Assembly (NCBI GenBank): GCA_004557455.1
Contig: SFDX01000010.1
Location: 6,221-70,220 of the forward strand
Length of the DNA stretch: 64,000 bases
Origin: Akkermansia muciniphila
Lineage (GTDB): Bacteria; Verrucomicrobiota; Verrucomicrobiia; Verrucomicrobiales; Akkermansiaceae
Direction: 5' to 3'
The notes beneath the pieces were generated by a model, which was not told where the DNA came from, searched no databases, and saw only the letters and a program-made list of their open reading frames with translations. Every line of letters begins with the position of its first letter. Within the stretch, counting starts at the first letter, position 1. The position numbers and the translations under genes were made by a program. Below are positions 54,849-63,381 of the stretch, one piece after another.

Positions 54849-56024
54849 ATGAGCAACGGAACCAAACAAACGGAATCACGACAAAGCAGAAATGGCGGAG
54901 TCTCGGCACCCCTCATCAGTGTTATTGTACCTGTATATAAAGTTGAGCCTTATCTATCTCGCTGCCTGGAGAGCGTCTGCGCTCAAACCTATCGCAATAT
55001 TGAAATCATCTGCGTTGATGATGGCTCACCGGATCGCTCGATTGATATTCTCAATGATTTCGCAGCCAAGGATCTACGGATTCGCGTCATCCGACAGGCT
55101 AATCAGGGAGTCTCTGCTGCTCGCAACCTCGGCATTGAAATAGCTAAGGGCGAATGGGTCACCTTTATTGACGGAGATGACTGGATTGAATCCGAGGCAT
55201 ATTCAGCGTGCATACCTCATCTGACTGATGAGGTAGATATGGTGCTCTTTGGGGCATATGTGGATAACGAGCTGCCACTGAATGATCCCCAGCAATCTCT
55301 GATGGCGGAAGAATGTCGAAAAATTGAGGACATATGTCACGTTAAATATGATGGCATAGTTACCTTCAGCGACGAGGTCATCCTGACAATGAACACAGCC
55401 ATCTGGAATAAACTCTTCAGGCGAAGCATCCTGATTGAGCATAATGTTCGCTTCCCGCTTGGGAGATGGTATCAGGATTGCACCTTTAACTTTAAGTTTC
55501 TCCTTATTGCGAGATGCGGCTACTTTCTGAAGGGTTTGAACCATCGTTACTATCATTATGTCCAGCGTGAGGCCTCTACCATGTATAAAACGCGGCAAAG
55601 TTCGCCGCGGGCCATGCAGCATTTAGAGGTAATAAGTGATGTATACAATGTAATAAAGGAATATCACTTGGAGGAATCTCGTCAAACATTTCTCGCGTGT
55701 ATTGCCGATGGTTTTATCAACAGCACGTTTCTCTATACGCCCAAAGAGTTACATTCCGTCGTTCGTAAAAAAGCCGGCAGGTTGATTGAAAAGATAGGAA
55801 TAGATCATCGCACGGAATTCGCTTCCATTGCCCGGGTTCGCAGAAGTCTTATCTACAGGCCCGGATTGTTATTGAGACAGTTCACCATCCGGCTGGGGGA
55901 TACCGCCCGTCGAGTAAGAGCACATCTTGCGCGCTTTTTCTTTCAAAGGAAATACACGAAAAGCGGACGCGTTTTAATCAAAATATGCAAAATCCCCGTA
56001 TATTTCTACAGACGAGACACATAG
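54849..56024 (+). CDS. GT2 glycosyltransferase, third gene of rightward operon
   Basis: 391 aa GT-A enzyme: ISVIVPVYKVEPYLSRCLES, EIICVDDGSPDRS, QANQGVSAARNLGIE and TFIDGDDWIE with the DGDD metal site. The C-terminal third is helical and ends with the tail FFFQRKYTKSGRVLIKICKI then PVYFYRR, nearly repeated in the RgpF-like protein. ATG 54849 is preferred to TTG 54843. The terminator hairpin overlaps the stop codon. Confidence 0.9.
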   Translation: MSNGTKQTESRQSRNGGVSAPLISVIVPVYKVEPYLSRCLESVCAQTYRNIEIICVDDGSPDRSIDILNDFAAKDLRIRVIRQANQGVSAARNLGIEIAKGEWVTFIDGDDWIESEAYSACIPHLTDEVDMVLFGAYVDNELPLNDPQQSLMAEECRKIEDICHVKYDGIVTFSDEVILTMNTAIWNKLFRRSILIEHNVRFPLGRWYQDCTFNFKFLLIARCGYFLKGLNHRYYHYVQREASTMYKTRQSSPRAMQHLEVISDVYNVIKEYHLEESRQTFLACIADGFINSTFLYTPKELHSVVRKKAGRLIEKIGIDHRTEFASIARVRRSLIYRPGLLLRQFTIRLGDTARRVRAHLARFFFQRKYTKSGRVLIKICKIPVYFYRRDT

Positions 56025-56032
56025 TCTCGTCT
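56010..56032 (+). terminator. Terminator of rightward glycan operon
   Basis: Perfect 9-bp stem AGACGAGAC / GTCTCGTCT with a 5-nt loop; the stop codon lies within it. No U-tract follows. It marks the right edge of the AT-rich island. Confidence 0.6.
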
Positions 56033-56221
56033 GAGAAGGCAAACTGTTTCTTCCACAGGAGCTGACCACAGCATTGCAACGAAGCCCCTCCCTCCGCGGT
56101 TTGTGTCATCGTGCGAAAAAATGCGGTTGGGGTGTAGAAAGTGGGGGCGGGGGGACGTTCACAGAGAGTGAAGGAGAGTGATGAAGCGTCTCTGCGGGAA
56201 GCGGAGGGGCGGATTTCCTGC
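56033..56221. other. Intergenic region upstream of macA
   Basis: About 190 bp without a supported gene; composition rises from AT-rich to G-rich. A half-copy of the palindrome arm (ACAGCATTG, near 56072) is present but not a full site. Confidence 0.4.
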
Positions 56222-56249
56222 TTGACAAGAGAGAGAATCAGTATAGAAT
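56222..56249 (+). promoter_or_regulatory. macA operon promoter (near-leaderless)
   Basis: TTGACA (56222-56227), 16-bp spacer, TAGAAT (56244-56249), 8 nt to the GTG at 56258. Confidence 0.7.
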
Positions 56250-56257
56250 CGGAAGAC

Positions 56258-57676
56258 GTGAAAGCTATCTACAAATGGGGAATAGTCACGGCAGTAGGGG
56301 CCGGTGGCGTGTGGGCGTATGTGGCCTACAATCGGGGAGAGGCTCCGGAGAGGAGTTTTGCAACGGACGAGGTCATTTGCACGACCTTCCTGGACAAGGT
56401 ACAGGCAACGGGAACGCTGGAGCCGCAGGAGCTGGTGGATGTGGGTGCACAGGTGACGGGCGAAATCAAGGAGTTCGGCGTTGATGCGAACGGCAAGCGG
56501 GTGGATTACGGCAGCGAGGTGAAGGAGGGGCAGTTGCTGGCGCGCATCGATGACACGATCGTGGAGCTGGACATTCAGAAAGCCGAGGCCCAGGTAGCCC
56601 AGGCGAAGGCCGGAATCGCTCAGGCCAAGGCATCCATTTTGCAAGCACAGGCTAACAAGAACAAAGCCGACCGCGATCTGAAGCGCGCGGAGAAACTCGG
56701 CGTGGGCGAGGCCCTCTCTCAGATGAGCTTCGACCAGTACAAGACGGAGGCGGAAACTTCTGCCGCCAATCTGGCTGCCGCCGAGGCCCAGCTGCAAACG
56801 GCGGAGGCCCAGTTGCAGAGCGCCGAGGCCTCTCAGAAGAGCCAACTGCGCAATCGCGACTACACGCATATCAAATCCCCCGTGGATGGCACCATCGTGG
56901 TGCGGCAGGTCAATGTGGGTCAAACCGTGGTGAGCAGCATGAACGCCACCACCCTCTTCTTGGTGGCGCGCGACCTAACGAAGATGCAGATCTGGGCCAG
57001 CGTCAACGAGGCGGACATCGCCAAGATCAGACCCGGACAGGAGGTACGCTACACGGTGGATGCCCTGCCGAACGAGGAATTCACCGGCAAGGTGAACAAG
57101 ATCCGCCCGAATGCTACCATGACCTCCAACGTGGTGACCTATGTGGTGGAGGTCGATATTGATAACCCGGACCGCAAGTTGTTGCCCTACATGAGCGCCA
57201 ACGCCAACTTTGTGGTGCAGGAGCAAAAGGACGTACTCATGGTCACGGAGGCCGCCTTCACCTTCACCCCGGAGCAGGATATGATCGCCCCGGAATACCG
57301 CGACAAGGCGGCGCACAAGCGCCCCGGCCCGCCCAAGGAGGGCGCCGAACTTCCCGAGCCCCCGCAGGGCGAGCCGGCCGTCATCTGGCGCTTGGTGGAT
57401 GACAAACACGTGGCCCCCGTGCGTGTCCTCAAGGGCAGTGGCGACGGAGCGCGCAGCATCATCACCCCCGCCCCCGGTGAAACCGGTTTGACCGCAGGCA
57501 CCCGTGTCGTCACCGGTATCAACGTGGTACAGGCAGCCGCCGGCGGGACAAAGTCCGCCTCCTCCGACAACCCCTTCATGCCCAAGCGCCCGCAGCGCGC
57601 CCAACGCGGCACCGGCGGTGCCCCCGCCAAGCCCGGGCAAAGCCAGAAGAACAGCCACCCCGGGCCGCCCATGTAA
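56258..57676 (+). CDS. macA: MacA-like periplasmic adaptor (HlyD/RND membrane fusion protein)
   Basis: 472 aa. An N-terminal membrane anchor (IYKWGIVTAVGAGGVWAYVAY) is followed by the biotinyl-lipoyl half-motif (TGTLEPQELVDVGAQVTGEI), a long coiled-coil hairpin rich in AQAKA/AEAQLQ repeats (about 105-195), the second lipoyl half (SPVDGTIVVRQVNVGQTV), a beta-barrel domain, and a long Pro/Gly-rich tail. It links the MacB transporter to the outer-membrane channel. GTG 56258 is chosen from the promoter position; upstream ATG 56141 precedes the promoter. The coding strand is G-rich at the start and C-rich at the end. Confidence 0.92.
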   Translation: MKAIYKWGIVTAVGAGGVWAYVAYNRGEAPERSFATDEVICTTFLDKVQATGTLEPQELVDVGAQVTGEIKEFGVDANGKRVDYGSEVKEGQLLARIDDTIVELDIQKAEAQVAQAKAGIAQAKASILQAQANKNKADRDLKRAEKLGVGEALSQMSFDQYKTEAETSAANLAAAEAQLQTAEAQLQSAEASQKSQLRNRDYTHIKSPVDGTIVVRQVNVGQTVVSSMNATTLFLVARDLTKMQIWASVNEADIAKIRPGQEVRYTVDALPNEEFTGKVNKIRPNATMTSNVVTYVVEVDIDNPDRKLLPYMSANANFVVQEQKDVLMVTEAAFTFTPEQDMIAPEYRDKAAHKRPGPPKEGAELPEPPQGEPAVIWRLVDDKHVAPVRVLKGSGDGARSIITPAPGETGLTAGTRVVTGINVVQAAAGGTKSASSDNPFMPKRPQRAQRGTGGAPAKPGQSQKNSHPGPPM

Positions 57677-57699
57677 CCCCCTACCCTCCCGACACAACC

Positions 57700-58407
57700 G
57701 TGATTGAGCTTCGCAACATCACCAAGGTGTACCACTTGGGCGAAATCGACCTCCCCGTGCTCAAAGGCATTTCCCTGCGCATCGAGGACGGCGAGTTCGT
57801 GTCGCTGACGGGGGCCTCCGGCTCCGGCAAATCCACACTGATGAACCTGCTGGGGTGCCTGGACCACCCCTCCGGCGGCGACTACTTCATCGACGGCAAA
57901 AACGTGGCACGCCTGAATGCCAATGAGCGCGCCCTTCTCCGCAACCATCGCATCGGGTTCGTCTTCCAGAACTTCAACCTGCTCCCCCGCACCTCCGCGC
58001 TGGAGAACGTGATGATGCCCGCCTACTACCACCACCCCGTGCTGCCCACCCGCGTCATCCGCGAGCGTGCGCTGGAGCTCATCCGTTTGGTGGGGCTGGA
58101 GGAGCGCATGCACCACACCCCGGCCCAGCTTTCCGGCGGTCAGCAGCAGCGCGTGGCAATCGCCCGCTCGCTCATCAACAACCCGGGTATTCTGTTGGCA
58201 GACGAACCTACCGGCAACTTGGATTCCACCACCTCGGTGGAGGTCATGCACATGTTCCGCGACCTGAACCGCCAAAAGGGCATCACGGTCATCATCGTTA
58301 CCCACGACCCCAAGACGGCAGCCTTCACGGACCGAGCCATCAACATGGTGGACGGACTCATCTCCGAAGGCGTCTCGGATGAACTATCTGCCACCCTCAG
58401 CAAATGA
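57700..58407 (+). CDS. macB: MacB-type ABC transporter ATPase
   Basis: 235-aa ATPase of the LolD/MacB class: Walker A TGASGSGKSTLMNLLGCLD (about 38-50), signature LSGGQQQRVAIARSL, Walker B ILLADEPTGNLDS. The ATPase and permease are separate genes rather than a single MacB chain. Starts with GTG; overlaps the permease by 4 bp (ATGA). Confidence 0.93.
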   Translation: MIELRNITKVYHLGEIDLPVLKGISLRIEDGEFVSLTGASGSGKSTLMNLLGCLDHPSGGDYFIDGKNVARLNANERALLRNHRIGFVFQNFNLLPRTSALENVMMPAYYHHPVLPTRVIRERALELIRLVGLEERMHHTPAQLSGGQQQRVAIARSLINNPGILLADEPTGNLDSTTSVEVMHMFRDLNRQKGITVIIVTHDPKTAAFTDRAINMVDGLISEGVSDELSATLSK

Positions 58408-59774
58408 AACCGGGCATCCTTCTCATCACCTGCATTCGCGGGCTCATCCGCAACCCCATGCGCGCCTTCCTCACGGTGCTCGGCATTGTCATCGGCATTG
58501 CCGCCGTGGTAGCCATCATGGAGATCGGTGACGGCTCCAGCAAACAAATTGCCAGCCAGTTATCAACTTTAGGCGCGGATACCATCACGGTGCGCGGTGC
58601 CTCTGTCTCCACCGGCGGTGTAAACACCGGCATGGGCGGACGCGCCTCGTTGTATGCTACCGACGCCACGGCCATCATGAAACACTGCGGCGGATTAGTC
58701 GTATCGGCTTCTCCCGTTGTGCGCGCCTCCGGCCAAGTGATCGTCGGCAACAAAAACTGGAGCCCCAATTCCATCATGGGCGGCAACGAGCACTATCTCG
58801 ATATCGAGGGATGGAAGGTGAAACACGGCTCCGCGTTCACCCGCAAGCAGGTGGAGGACTCCGCGCGCGTCTGTCTCATCGGCAACACCATCGCCCGCGA
58901 GCTCTACCCCAATACTGACCCCATCGGGCGCGACATCCGAATCAAGGACGTCGTCTTCACCGTTATCGGCGTGTTAGCAGAAAAAGGAACGGACATGATG
59001 GGCAATGATAAAGATGACTGCATCCTCATCCCCTGGAGCAGCATCCGCACCCGCCTCATGGGTGCCTCCGGCACAGCCTCACTCAGCAAAGGCGGCGCCT
59101 CGAACAGCACGAACAAAGCAAGCTCTACGGATACCTTCACCTCCTCCGGGGTGGACCTGTACCCCGGCTGCGATGTGCAACCCTACACCAACGCACCGCA
59201 CCCGATGCGCACCCGCACGGTGGATTCCCTGACGGTGAAAATCAAGGACCAGACCGTTGCGAACAAGGCTATCGCAGAAATGACAACCGTTCTTCGCCGC
59301 GAACACGGACTGGCCCCCGGCATTCTCGATGACTTCGACATCCGCAACAGGCAGGAAATGATCGACATGATGACCTCCACGGCAGACACCATGAAGAAAC
59401 TGCTGGTGGTGGTGGCCCTCATCTCACTGGTGGTGGGCGGCGTGGGAATCATGAATATCATGATGGTATCCGTCACGGAACGCACACGCGAAATCGGCCT
59501 GCGCATGGCGGTCGGCGCACGTCCGCGGGACATCATGTTCCAATTCCTTACGGAGGCCGTGTTGCTCTGCCTCACCGGAGGCGTACTCGGCATCGGCCTA
59601 GGACGCTTGGCTTCTGTTATCGTAGCCGCGCAATCCGGCTGGCCCGTGGCCTCCTCTCCCTCGGCCATGGCCCTTTCCGTTGCCGTCGCCGGCACCATCG
59701 GTGTCATCTTCGGCTGGTACCCGGCTTGGAAAGCCTCCAAACTGGACCCCATCGATGCACTGCATCACGAGTAA
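58404..59774 (+). CDS. macB: MacB-type ABC transporter permease
   Basis: 456 aa, with an N-terminal membrane helix (FLTVLGIVIGIAAVVAIMEIGDGS), a large periplasmic MacB_PCD domain, and three C-terminal helices of the FtsX fold (LVVVALISLVVGGVGIMNIM, TERTREIGLRMAVGAR, and a final helix before YPAWKASKLDPIDAL). With MacA and the TolC-like protein it forms a tripartite pump; likely cargo includes macrolides, peptides or lipids, but this is not readable. Confidence 0.93.
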   Translation: MKPGILLITCIRGLIRNPMRAFLTVLGIVIGIAAVVAIMEIGDGSSKQIASQLSTLGADTITVRGASVSTGGVNTGMGGRASLYATDATAIMKHCGGLVVSASPVVRASGQVIVGNKNWSPNSIMGGNEHYLDIEGWKVKHGSAFTRKQVEDSARVCLIGNTIARELYPNTDPIGRDIRIKDVVFTVIGVLAEKGTDMMGNDKDDCILIPWSSIRTRLMGASGTASLSKGGASNSTNKASSTDTFTSSGVDLYPGCDVQPYTNAPHPMRTRTVDSLTVKIKDQTVANKAIAEMTTVLRREHGLAPGILDDFDIRNRQEMIDMMTSTADTMKKLLVVVALISLVVGGVGIMNIMMVSVTERTREIGLRMAVGARPRDIMFQFLTEAVLLCLTGGVLGIGLGRLASVIVAAQSGWPVASSPSAMALSVAVAGTIGVIFGWYPAWKASKLDPIDALHHE

Positions 59775-59807
59775 ACTCCCTTTTTAATAAAAAACAAAAG
59801 ATTCCGC

Positions 59808-61202
59808 ATGAAACGCCTTGTTTTGTCAGCCAGCCTCCCGGCACTCTTCCTCAGCAGCTGCCTTTTCGGCCTGAACTACGGAGGCCCCGGCGATTCGGAC
59901 CTGCCCGTCACATGGCAGAATGCCCTCCCTCCCGCCGGTGCGCAGCATGACCTCTCTGCATGGTGGGGTGCCTTCGGTGACAATCAGCTGAACAACTTGC
60001 TGAGCCAGGCATTCACCGCCAACCCGGACATGATTAACGCCGCGCTGGCCATTGACAAGGCAGAATCGCAGCTACGCGAGCAGAAGGCCGACCTCTTCCC
60101 CAGCCTGGGTATCAACATCGGCGGCGCCAATAGCGGCAACTTCAACACCTCGACCTCGCACGGCAAATGGAACGGCGGCCTCTCCGCCTCCTGGACGCCC
60201 GATATTTGGGGCGGCACGCGGCGGCGGGTTGAGGCGGCCTTCGCCTCCCTAGGCTCCTCGGTAGCGGCCGAGGGTGCCACACGCACGGCCTTGGCCTCCG
60301 GCATCGCCACCACCTACTTTGAGTGGATTTCTGCGCAGGAGAGCCTTCGCCTGGCCCTGGAGCAGCTCGAGTATCAGGAGCGCACCTACCGCATCACCAA
60401 GGAGCGCAAGGAAAACGGCTTCGAGTCCGGGCTGGACCTCGCTCAGGCGGAAAGCGTCATCGCCTCCACTCGCGCACAGTTACCCGCTTACCGTGCTACC
60501 ATCCGCACCTGCGAAGCGACCTTGGCCACCTACCTCGGCACCACGCCGGATCAGGTGCACCTCAGCATGCCGAGTGCGTCCGTCTACAACAAGATACCCC
60601 AAGTCCCCACCGGCCTGCCCTCCGACCTCCTGCGTCGGCGTCCGGACATCATCAAGGCCGAGCGTGATCTGCATGCCGCCACCGCCCAAGTCGGCGCAAG
60701 CGTTGCCGACCTCTTCCCGCGCATCTCGCTTACCGGCAGCACCTCGGCCAGCGCGGGAACAGACTTCGCCCACTTCTTCCGCAACGCCACCTGGAGCTTG
60801 GGGAGCAGCGCAAGCCAAACCCTGCTCAACCGAGTTTCACTTAACGAAGCCGTCCGCCGCGCGGATATCGCACGCCTCACCCAATACCAGACCTACCGCA
60901 AAACCGTACTCGCAGCCTTCGCTGAGGTGGAGAAATGCCTCATTACCTACGCCAAACTCATGAACCAGACGCCGGAGCTGGAGAAAGTCAACGATGCCAA
61001 CAAGCGCGCCGCCGACCTCTCCCTCCAGCTGTACAACGCAGGGCACACGGACTTCCTCAACGTTGCCTCCGCCGAACGCGCTTGGCTCAGCAGTGAGCTC
61101 AACCTCATCACCACCCGCCAACAAATCCGCATGGAGCTGGCCAAACTCTGCACCGCGCTCGGCGGCGGCTGGGACTCCACCCGCATCACCACCAAACACT
61201 GA
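59808..61202 (+). CDS. Outer-membrane efflux lipoprotein (TolC/OprM/NodT family)
   Basis: 464 aa. Signal peptide with lipobox LSSC (Cys near residue 17). Two OEP repeats with the usual cues: AWWGAFGDNQLNNLLSQAF, NPDMINAALAIDKAESQLRE, SASWTPDIWGG, a central IPQVPTGLPSDLLRRRPDI, and AAFAEVEKCL. Third partner of the macA operon, 33 bp after the permease. Confidence 0.94.
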   Translation: MKRLVLSASLPALFLSSCLFGLNYGGPGDSDLPVTWQNALPPAGAQHDLSAWWGAFGDNQLNNLLSQAFTANPDMINAALAIDKAESQLREQKADLFPSLGINIGGANSGNFNTSTSHGKWNGGLSASWTPDIWGGTRRRVEAAFASLGSSVAAEGATRTALASGIATTYFEWISAQESLRLALEQLEYQERTYRITKERKENGFESGLDLAQAESVIASTRAQLPAYRATIRTCEATLATYLGTTPDQVHLSMPSASVYNKIPQVPTGLPSDLLRRRPDIIKAERDLHAATAQVGASVADLFPRISLTGSTSASAGTDFAHFFRNATWSLGSSASQTLLNRVSLNEAVRRADIARLTQYQTYRKTVLAAFAEVEKCLITYAKLMNQTPELEKVNDANKRAADLSLQLYNAGHTDFLNVASAERAWLSSELNLITTRQQIRMELAKLCTALGGGWDSTRITTKH

Positions 61203-61212
61203 AGCGCCCCGA

Positions 61213-61237
61213 ACCGCCCGCAACCCGGGCGGTTTTT
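61213..61237 (+). terminator. Intrinsic terminator after efflux operon
   Basis: ACCGCCCG / CGGGCGGT stem, 5-nt loop, then TTTTTG. Convergent with the ABC-F gene. Confidence 0.85.
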
Positions 61238-61252
61238 GCTTAAATGCGGGTA

Positions 61253-62857
61253 TCAGATATCCATCGAGTCGCGAGCGTCAAGGAGGCCGGATTTCTCCAG
61301 ATAATAATCATAACCGCCCGCGTAAGGGGTTACCGTTCCTTGGTTGATGTGGAGAGTCTTCTCCGCGAGAGAGCGGATGAAGTGGACATCGTGCGAGATA
61401 AACACGAGAGTGCCCTCATAATTCTTGAGGGCCTGAGAGAGAGCCTCCACACTCATGAGATCCAAGTGCGTCGTCGGCTCATCCATGAGGAGAAGATTGG
61501 GCGGGTTCACCAGGAATTTTACAAGGCTCAGGCGCGATTTTTCACCACCGGACAGCACCTCGACACGCTTCTCCACATCCTGGCGTCGGAAGAGGAAGGA
61601 GCCGAGAACGGCGCGGGCTTCTTCCTCGCGCAGCTCGTGGTTCGCCTCCATAATCTCCTCCAACACCGTGAAATTGGGCGTCAGGTTCTCCGCTCGCATC
61701 TGGGAGAAATAACCGATGCGCGTTGTCGTCCCCAACTCACGCGTTCCCTCATCAATGGGAATCACCCCCGCAAGGATCTTAAGCAAGGTTGACTTACCCG
61801 CACCGTTCGGCCCCACGAGCACGACACGCTGCCCGCGTTCGATAAGCAGATCCAGGTTTTTGTAGATACGCTTATCGCCATAACTCTGCCCCACCTTATG
61901 CAGCTCGATGACACGCTGCATGCTGCGCGGCGGCTGCGGGAAGATGAACTTGAAGACCTTGCGGGACTGCTTCGGCTTCTCGATTCGCTCCATCTTCTCC
62001 AACTGCTTCACACGGCTCTGCACTTGGGCAGCCTTGGATGCCACGGAGCGGAATCGGTCGATGAAAGCCTCGATGTGAGCGATTTCGCGCTGCTGATTGC
62101 GCCAAGCGGCCAGCAATTGGTGATAACGCTCCTCCTTCAGCTCCAGGAAGCGGGTGTAATTCCCTGTATAGCGCACCAGTGCGGCATTCTCGATGTCATA
62201 TACCGTCTCCACCAACTCATCCATAAAATCGCGGTCGTGCGAAATCATGAAAATCGCTCCCGGATAATTCTTCAGATAGCGTTGGAACCACAGCAGGCTC
62301 ATCAAATCCAAGTGGTTCGTCGGCTCGTCCAGCATCAGCAAATCCGGCTCCGCCACCAGCAGCTGCGCCAAATGCGCACGCATCACCCAGCCACCGCTCA
62401 TCTCGCGCGCAGGGCGATTAAAATCCGTATCCTTGAACGCCAGCCCCTTGAGAATACGCTTGGCCTTAGGCTCCAGCTGATAACCATCGTGGGCGATGAA
62501 GGTATCCATGGCGTGCGCATAGGCATCGCTGGTGTTATCATGCTTGGCCTCGCATTCGCGCAGGGTGCGCACGGCCTCAGCCATCTCAGGCGTGGTACTC
62601 ATGGCAATCTCGAGCACCGTGCGGTCCGTCGGGTTACCCGCCTCCTGCGGCAGGTAGCCCACCACGGCATAATCATCCATGACAATTTCGCCCTCATCCG
62701 GCGTATCCTCCCCGAGGATCATGCGGAAGAGCGTCGACTTACCGGCCCCGTTCGGCCCTACCAGCGCGATGCGCTCCCCCCAGTTCACCACAAGCTCCGT
62801 ATCGGCAAACAGCGTGCGCCCGGCGTGGGCCTTCGTTAATTTCTTGATGGTCAGCAT
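61253..62857 (-). CDS. ABC-F family ATPase
   Basis: 534-aa soluble protein with two ATP-binding cassettes and no membrane domain: VGPNGAGKST in each half (near 34-43 and about 345), LMDEPT/LDEPTNHLD Walker B motifs, a first signature MSGGWVMRAHLA and a second LSGGEKSRLSL. The inter-domain linker (about 235-310) is helical and basic, as in ribosome-acting ABC-F proteins. Role likely translational; EttA, Uup and Ybit-like subtypes cannot be told apart by eye. ATG 62857 is set by the promoter. Confidence 0.92.
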   Translation of the reverse strand: MLTIKKLTKAHAGRTLFADTELVVNWGERIALVGPNGAGKSTLFRMILGEDTPDEGEIVMDDYAVVGYLPQEAGNPTDRTVLEIAMSTTPEMAEAVRTLRECEAKHDNTSDAYAHAMDTFIAHDGYQLEPKAKRILKGLAFKDTDFNRPAREMSGGWVMRAHLAQLLVAEPDLLMLDEPTNHLDLMSLLWFQRYLKNYPGAIFMISHDRDFMDELVETVYDIENAALVRYTGNYTRFLELKEERYHQLLAAWRNQQREIAHIEAFIDRFRSVASKAAQVQSRVKQLEKMERIEKPKQSRKVFKFIFPQPPRSMQRVIELHKVGQSYGDKRIYKNLDLLIERGQRVVLVGPNGAGKSTLLKILAGVIPIDEGTRELGTTTRIGYFSQMRAENLTPNFTVLEEIMEANHELREEEARAVLGSFLFRRQDVEKRVEVLSGGEKSRLSLVKFLVNPPNLLLMDEPTTHLDLMSVEALSQALKNYEGTLVFISHDVHFIRSLAEKTLHINQGTVTPYAGGYDYYLEKSGLLDARDSMDI

Positions 62858-62866
62858 GGCCCCTGC

Positions 62867-62894
62867 ATTATACACCATTCCCGCGCCATTGCAA
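62867..62894 (-). promoter_or_regulatory. ABC-F gene promoter (near-leaderless)
   Basis: Leftward TTGCAA (62889-62894), 16-bp spacer, TATAAT (62867-62872), 9 nt to the ATG. Confidence 0.7.
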
Positions 62895-63046
62895 GCCTTT
62901 TCGCACCTCGGTATTCAAGAGAACAAGGACGCAAACATGGTCATCTACATGATTTAATCTTCTGCTCTCCATACATTCAGATTCGTCACCCCTCAGTCCC
63001 CCACACAAACCATTCCCTCGCGGGATCCCGAAATAAGCCAGAGCCT

Positions 63047-63061
63047 CAGCATTCTTAATGC
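63047..63061. repeat. Inverted repeat B-left (15 bp)
   Basis: CAGCATTCTTAATGC, part of palindrome CAGCATT-CTT-AATGCTG (63047-63063). On the minus strand a perfect TTGACA (63064-63069) abuts it, but the hexamer 17 bp beyond is AGGCTC, not a -10. Confidence 0.9.
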
Positions 63062-63193
63062 TGTGTCAAGCAGGAAACTTGTATTTTCTTAAAAAAACTC
63101 ATTCTTTTAATGTGATCCTACCTGACACTTTCAACCTCTCTGTACCCTGAATCCGTCGTAAATCATTGATTATCAATAACTTACATGGGGTGT

Positions 63194-63208
63194 GCATTAA
63201 GAATGCTG
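63194..63208. repeat. Inverted repeat B-right (15 bp)
   Basis: GCATTAAGAATGCTG, exact reverse complement of 63047-63061; central trinucleotide AAG. Confidence 0.9.
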
Positions 63209-63381
63209 TATGCTGATGTTGTCGGGAGTGGCTAACTGCATGCTGCGGAGAAACTCTTGACGCGTCATCAACACACATTCACACAGCATTATGAAACGAA
63301 TGCGGCGGCTCCGGATCCGGCGGAAGCGGTGCCTCATCCTCCGGGCCCTCCGAGAGTCTCATCGGTGGGGGATTCGATTAC

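Larger units (their letters stand above)
63047..63208. promoter_or_regulatory. Second candidate invertible promoter, presently in the off orientation
   Basis: A 132-bp AT-rich segment (63062-63193) between 15-bp inverted repeats. The right repeat is followed by TATGCT (63209-63214) but has no -35 (TGGGGT at N17). Inversion would place TTGACA exactly 17 bp before TATGCT. The segment carries motif GTAAATCATTGATTATCAA (63158-63176), nearly the same as at 52054-52072. No ORF is credible within it. Confidence 0.65.

Noticed and set aside
56050..56090. Additional recombination site near macA (ACAGCATTG)
   Set aside because: Only one arm of the palindrome is present and no inverted partner lies nearby.
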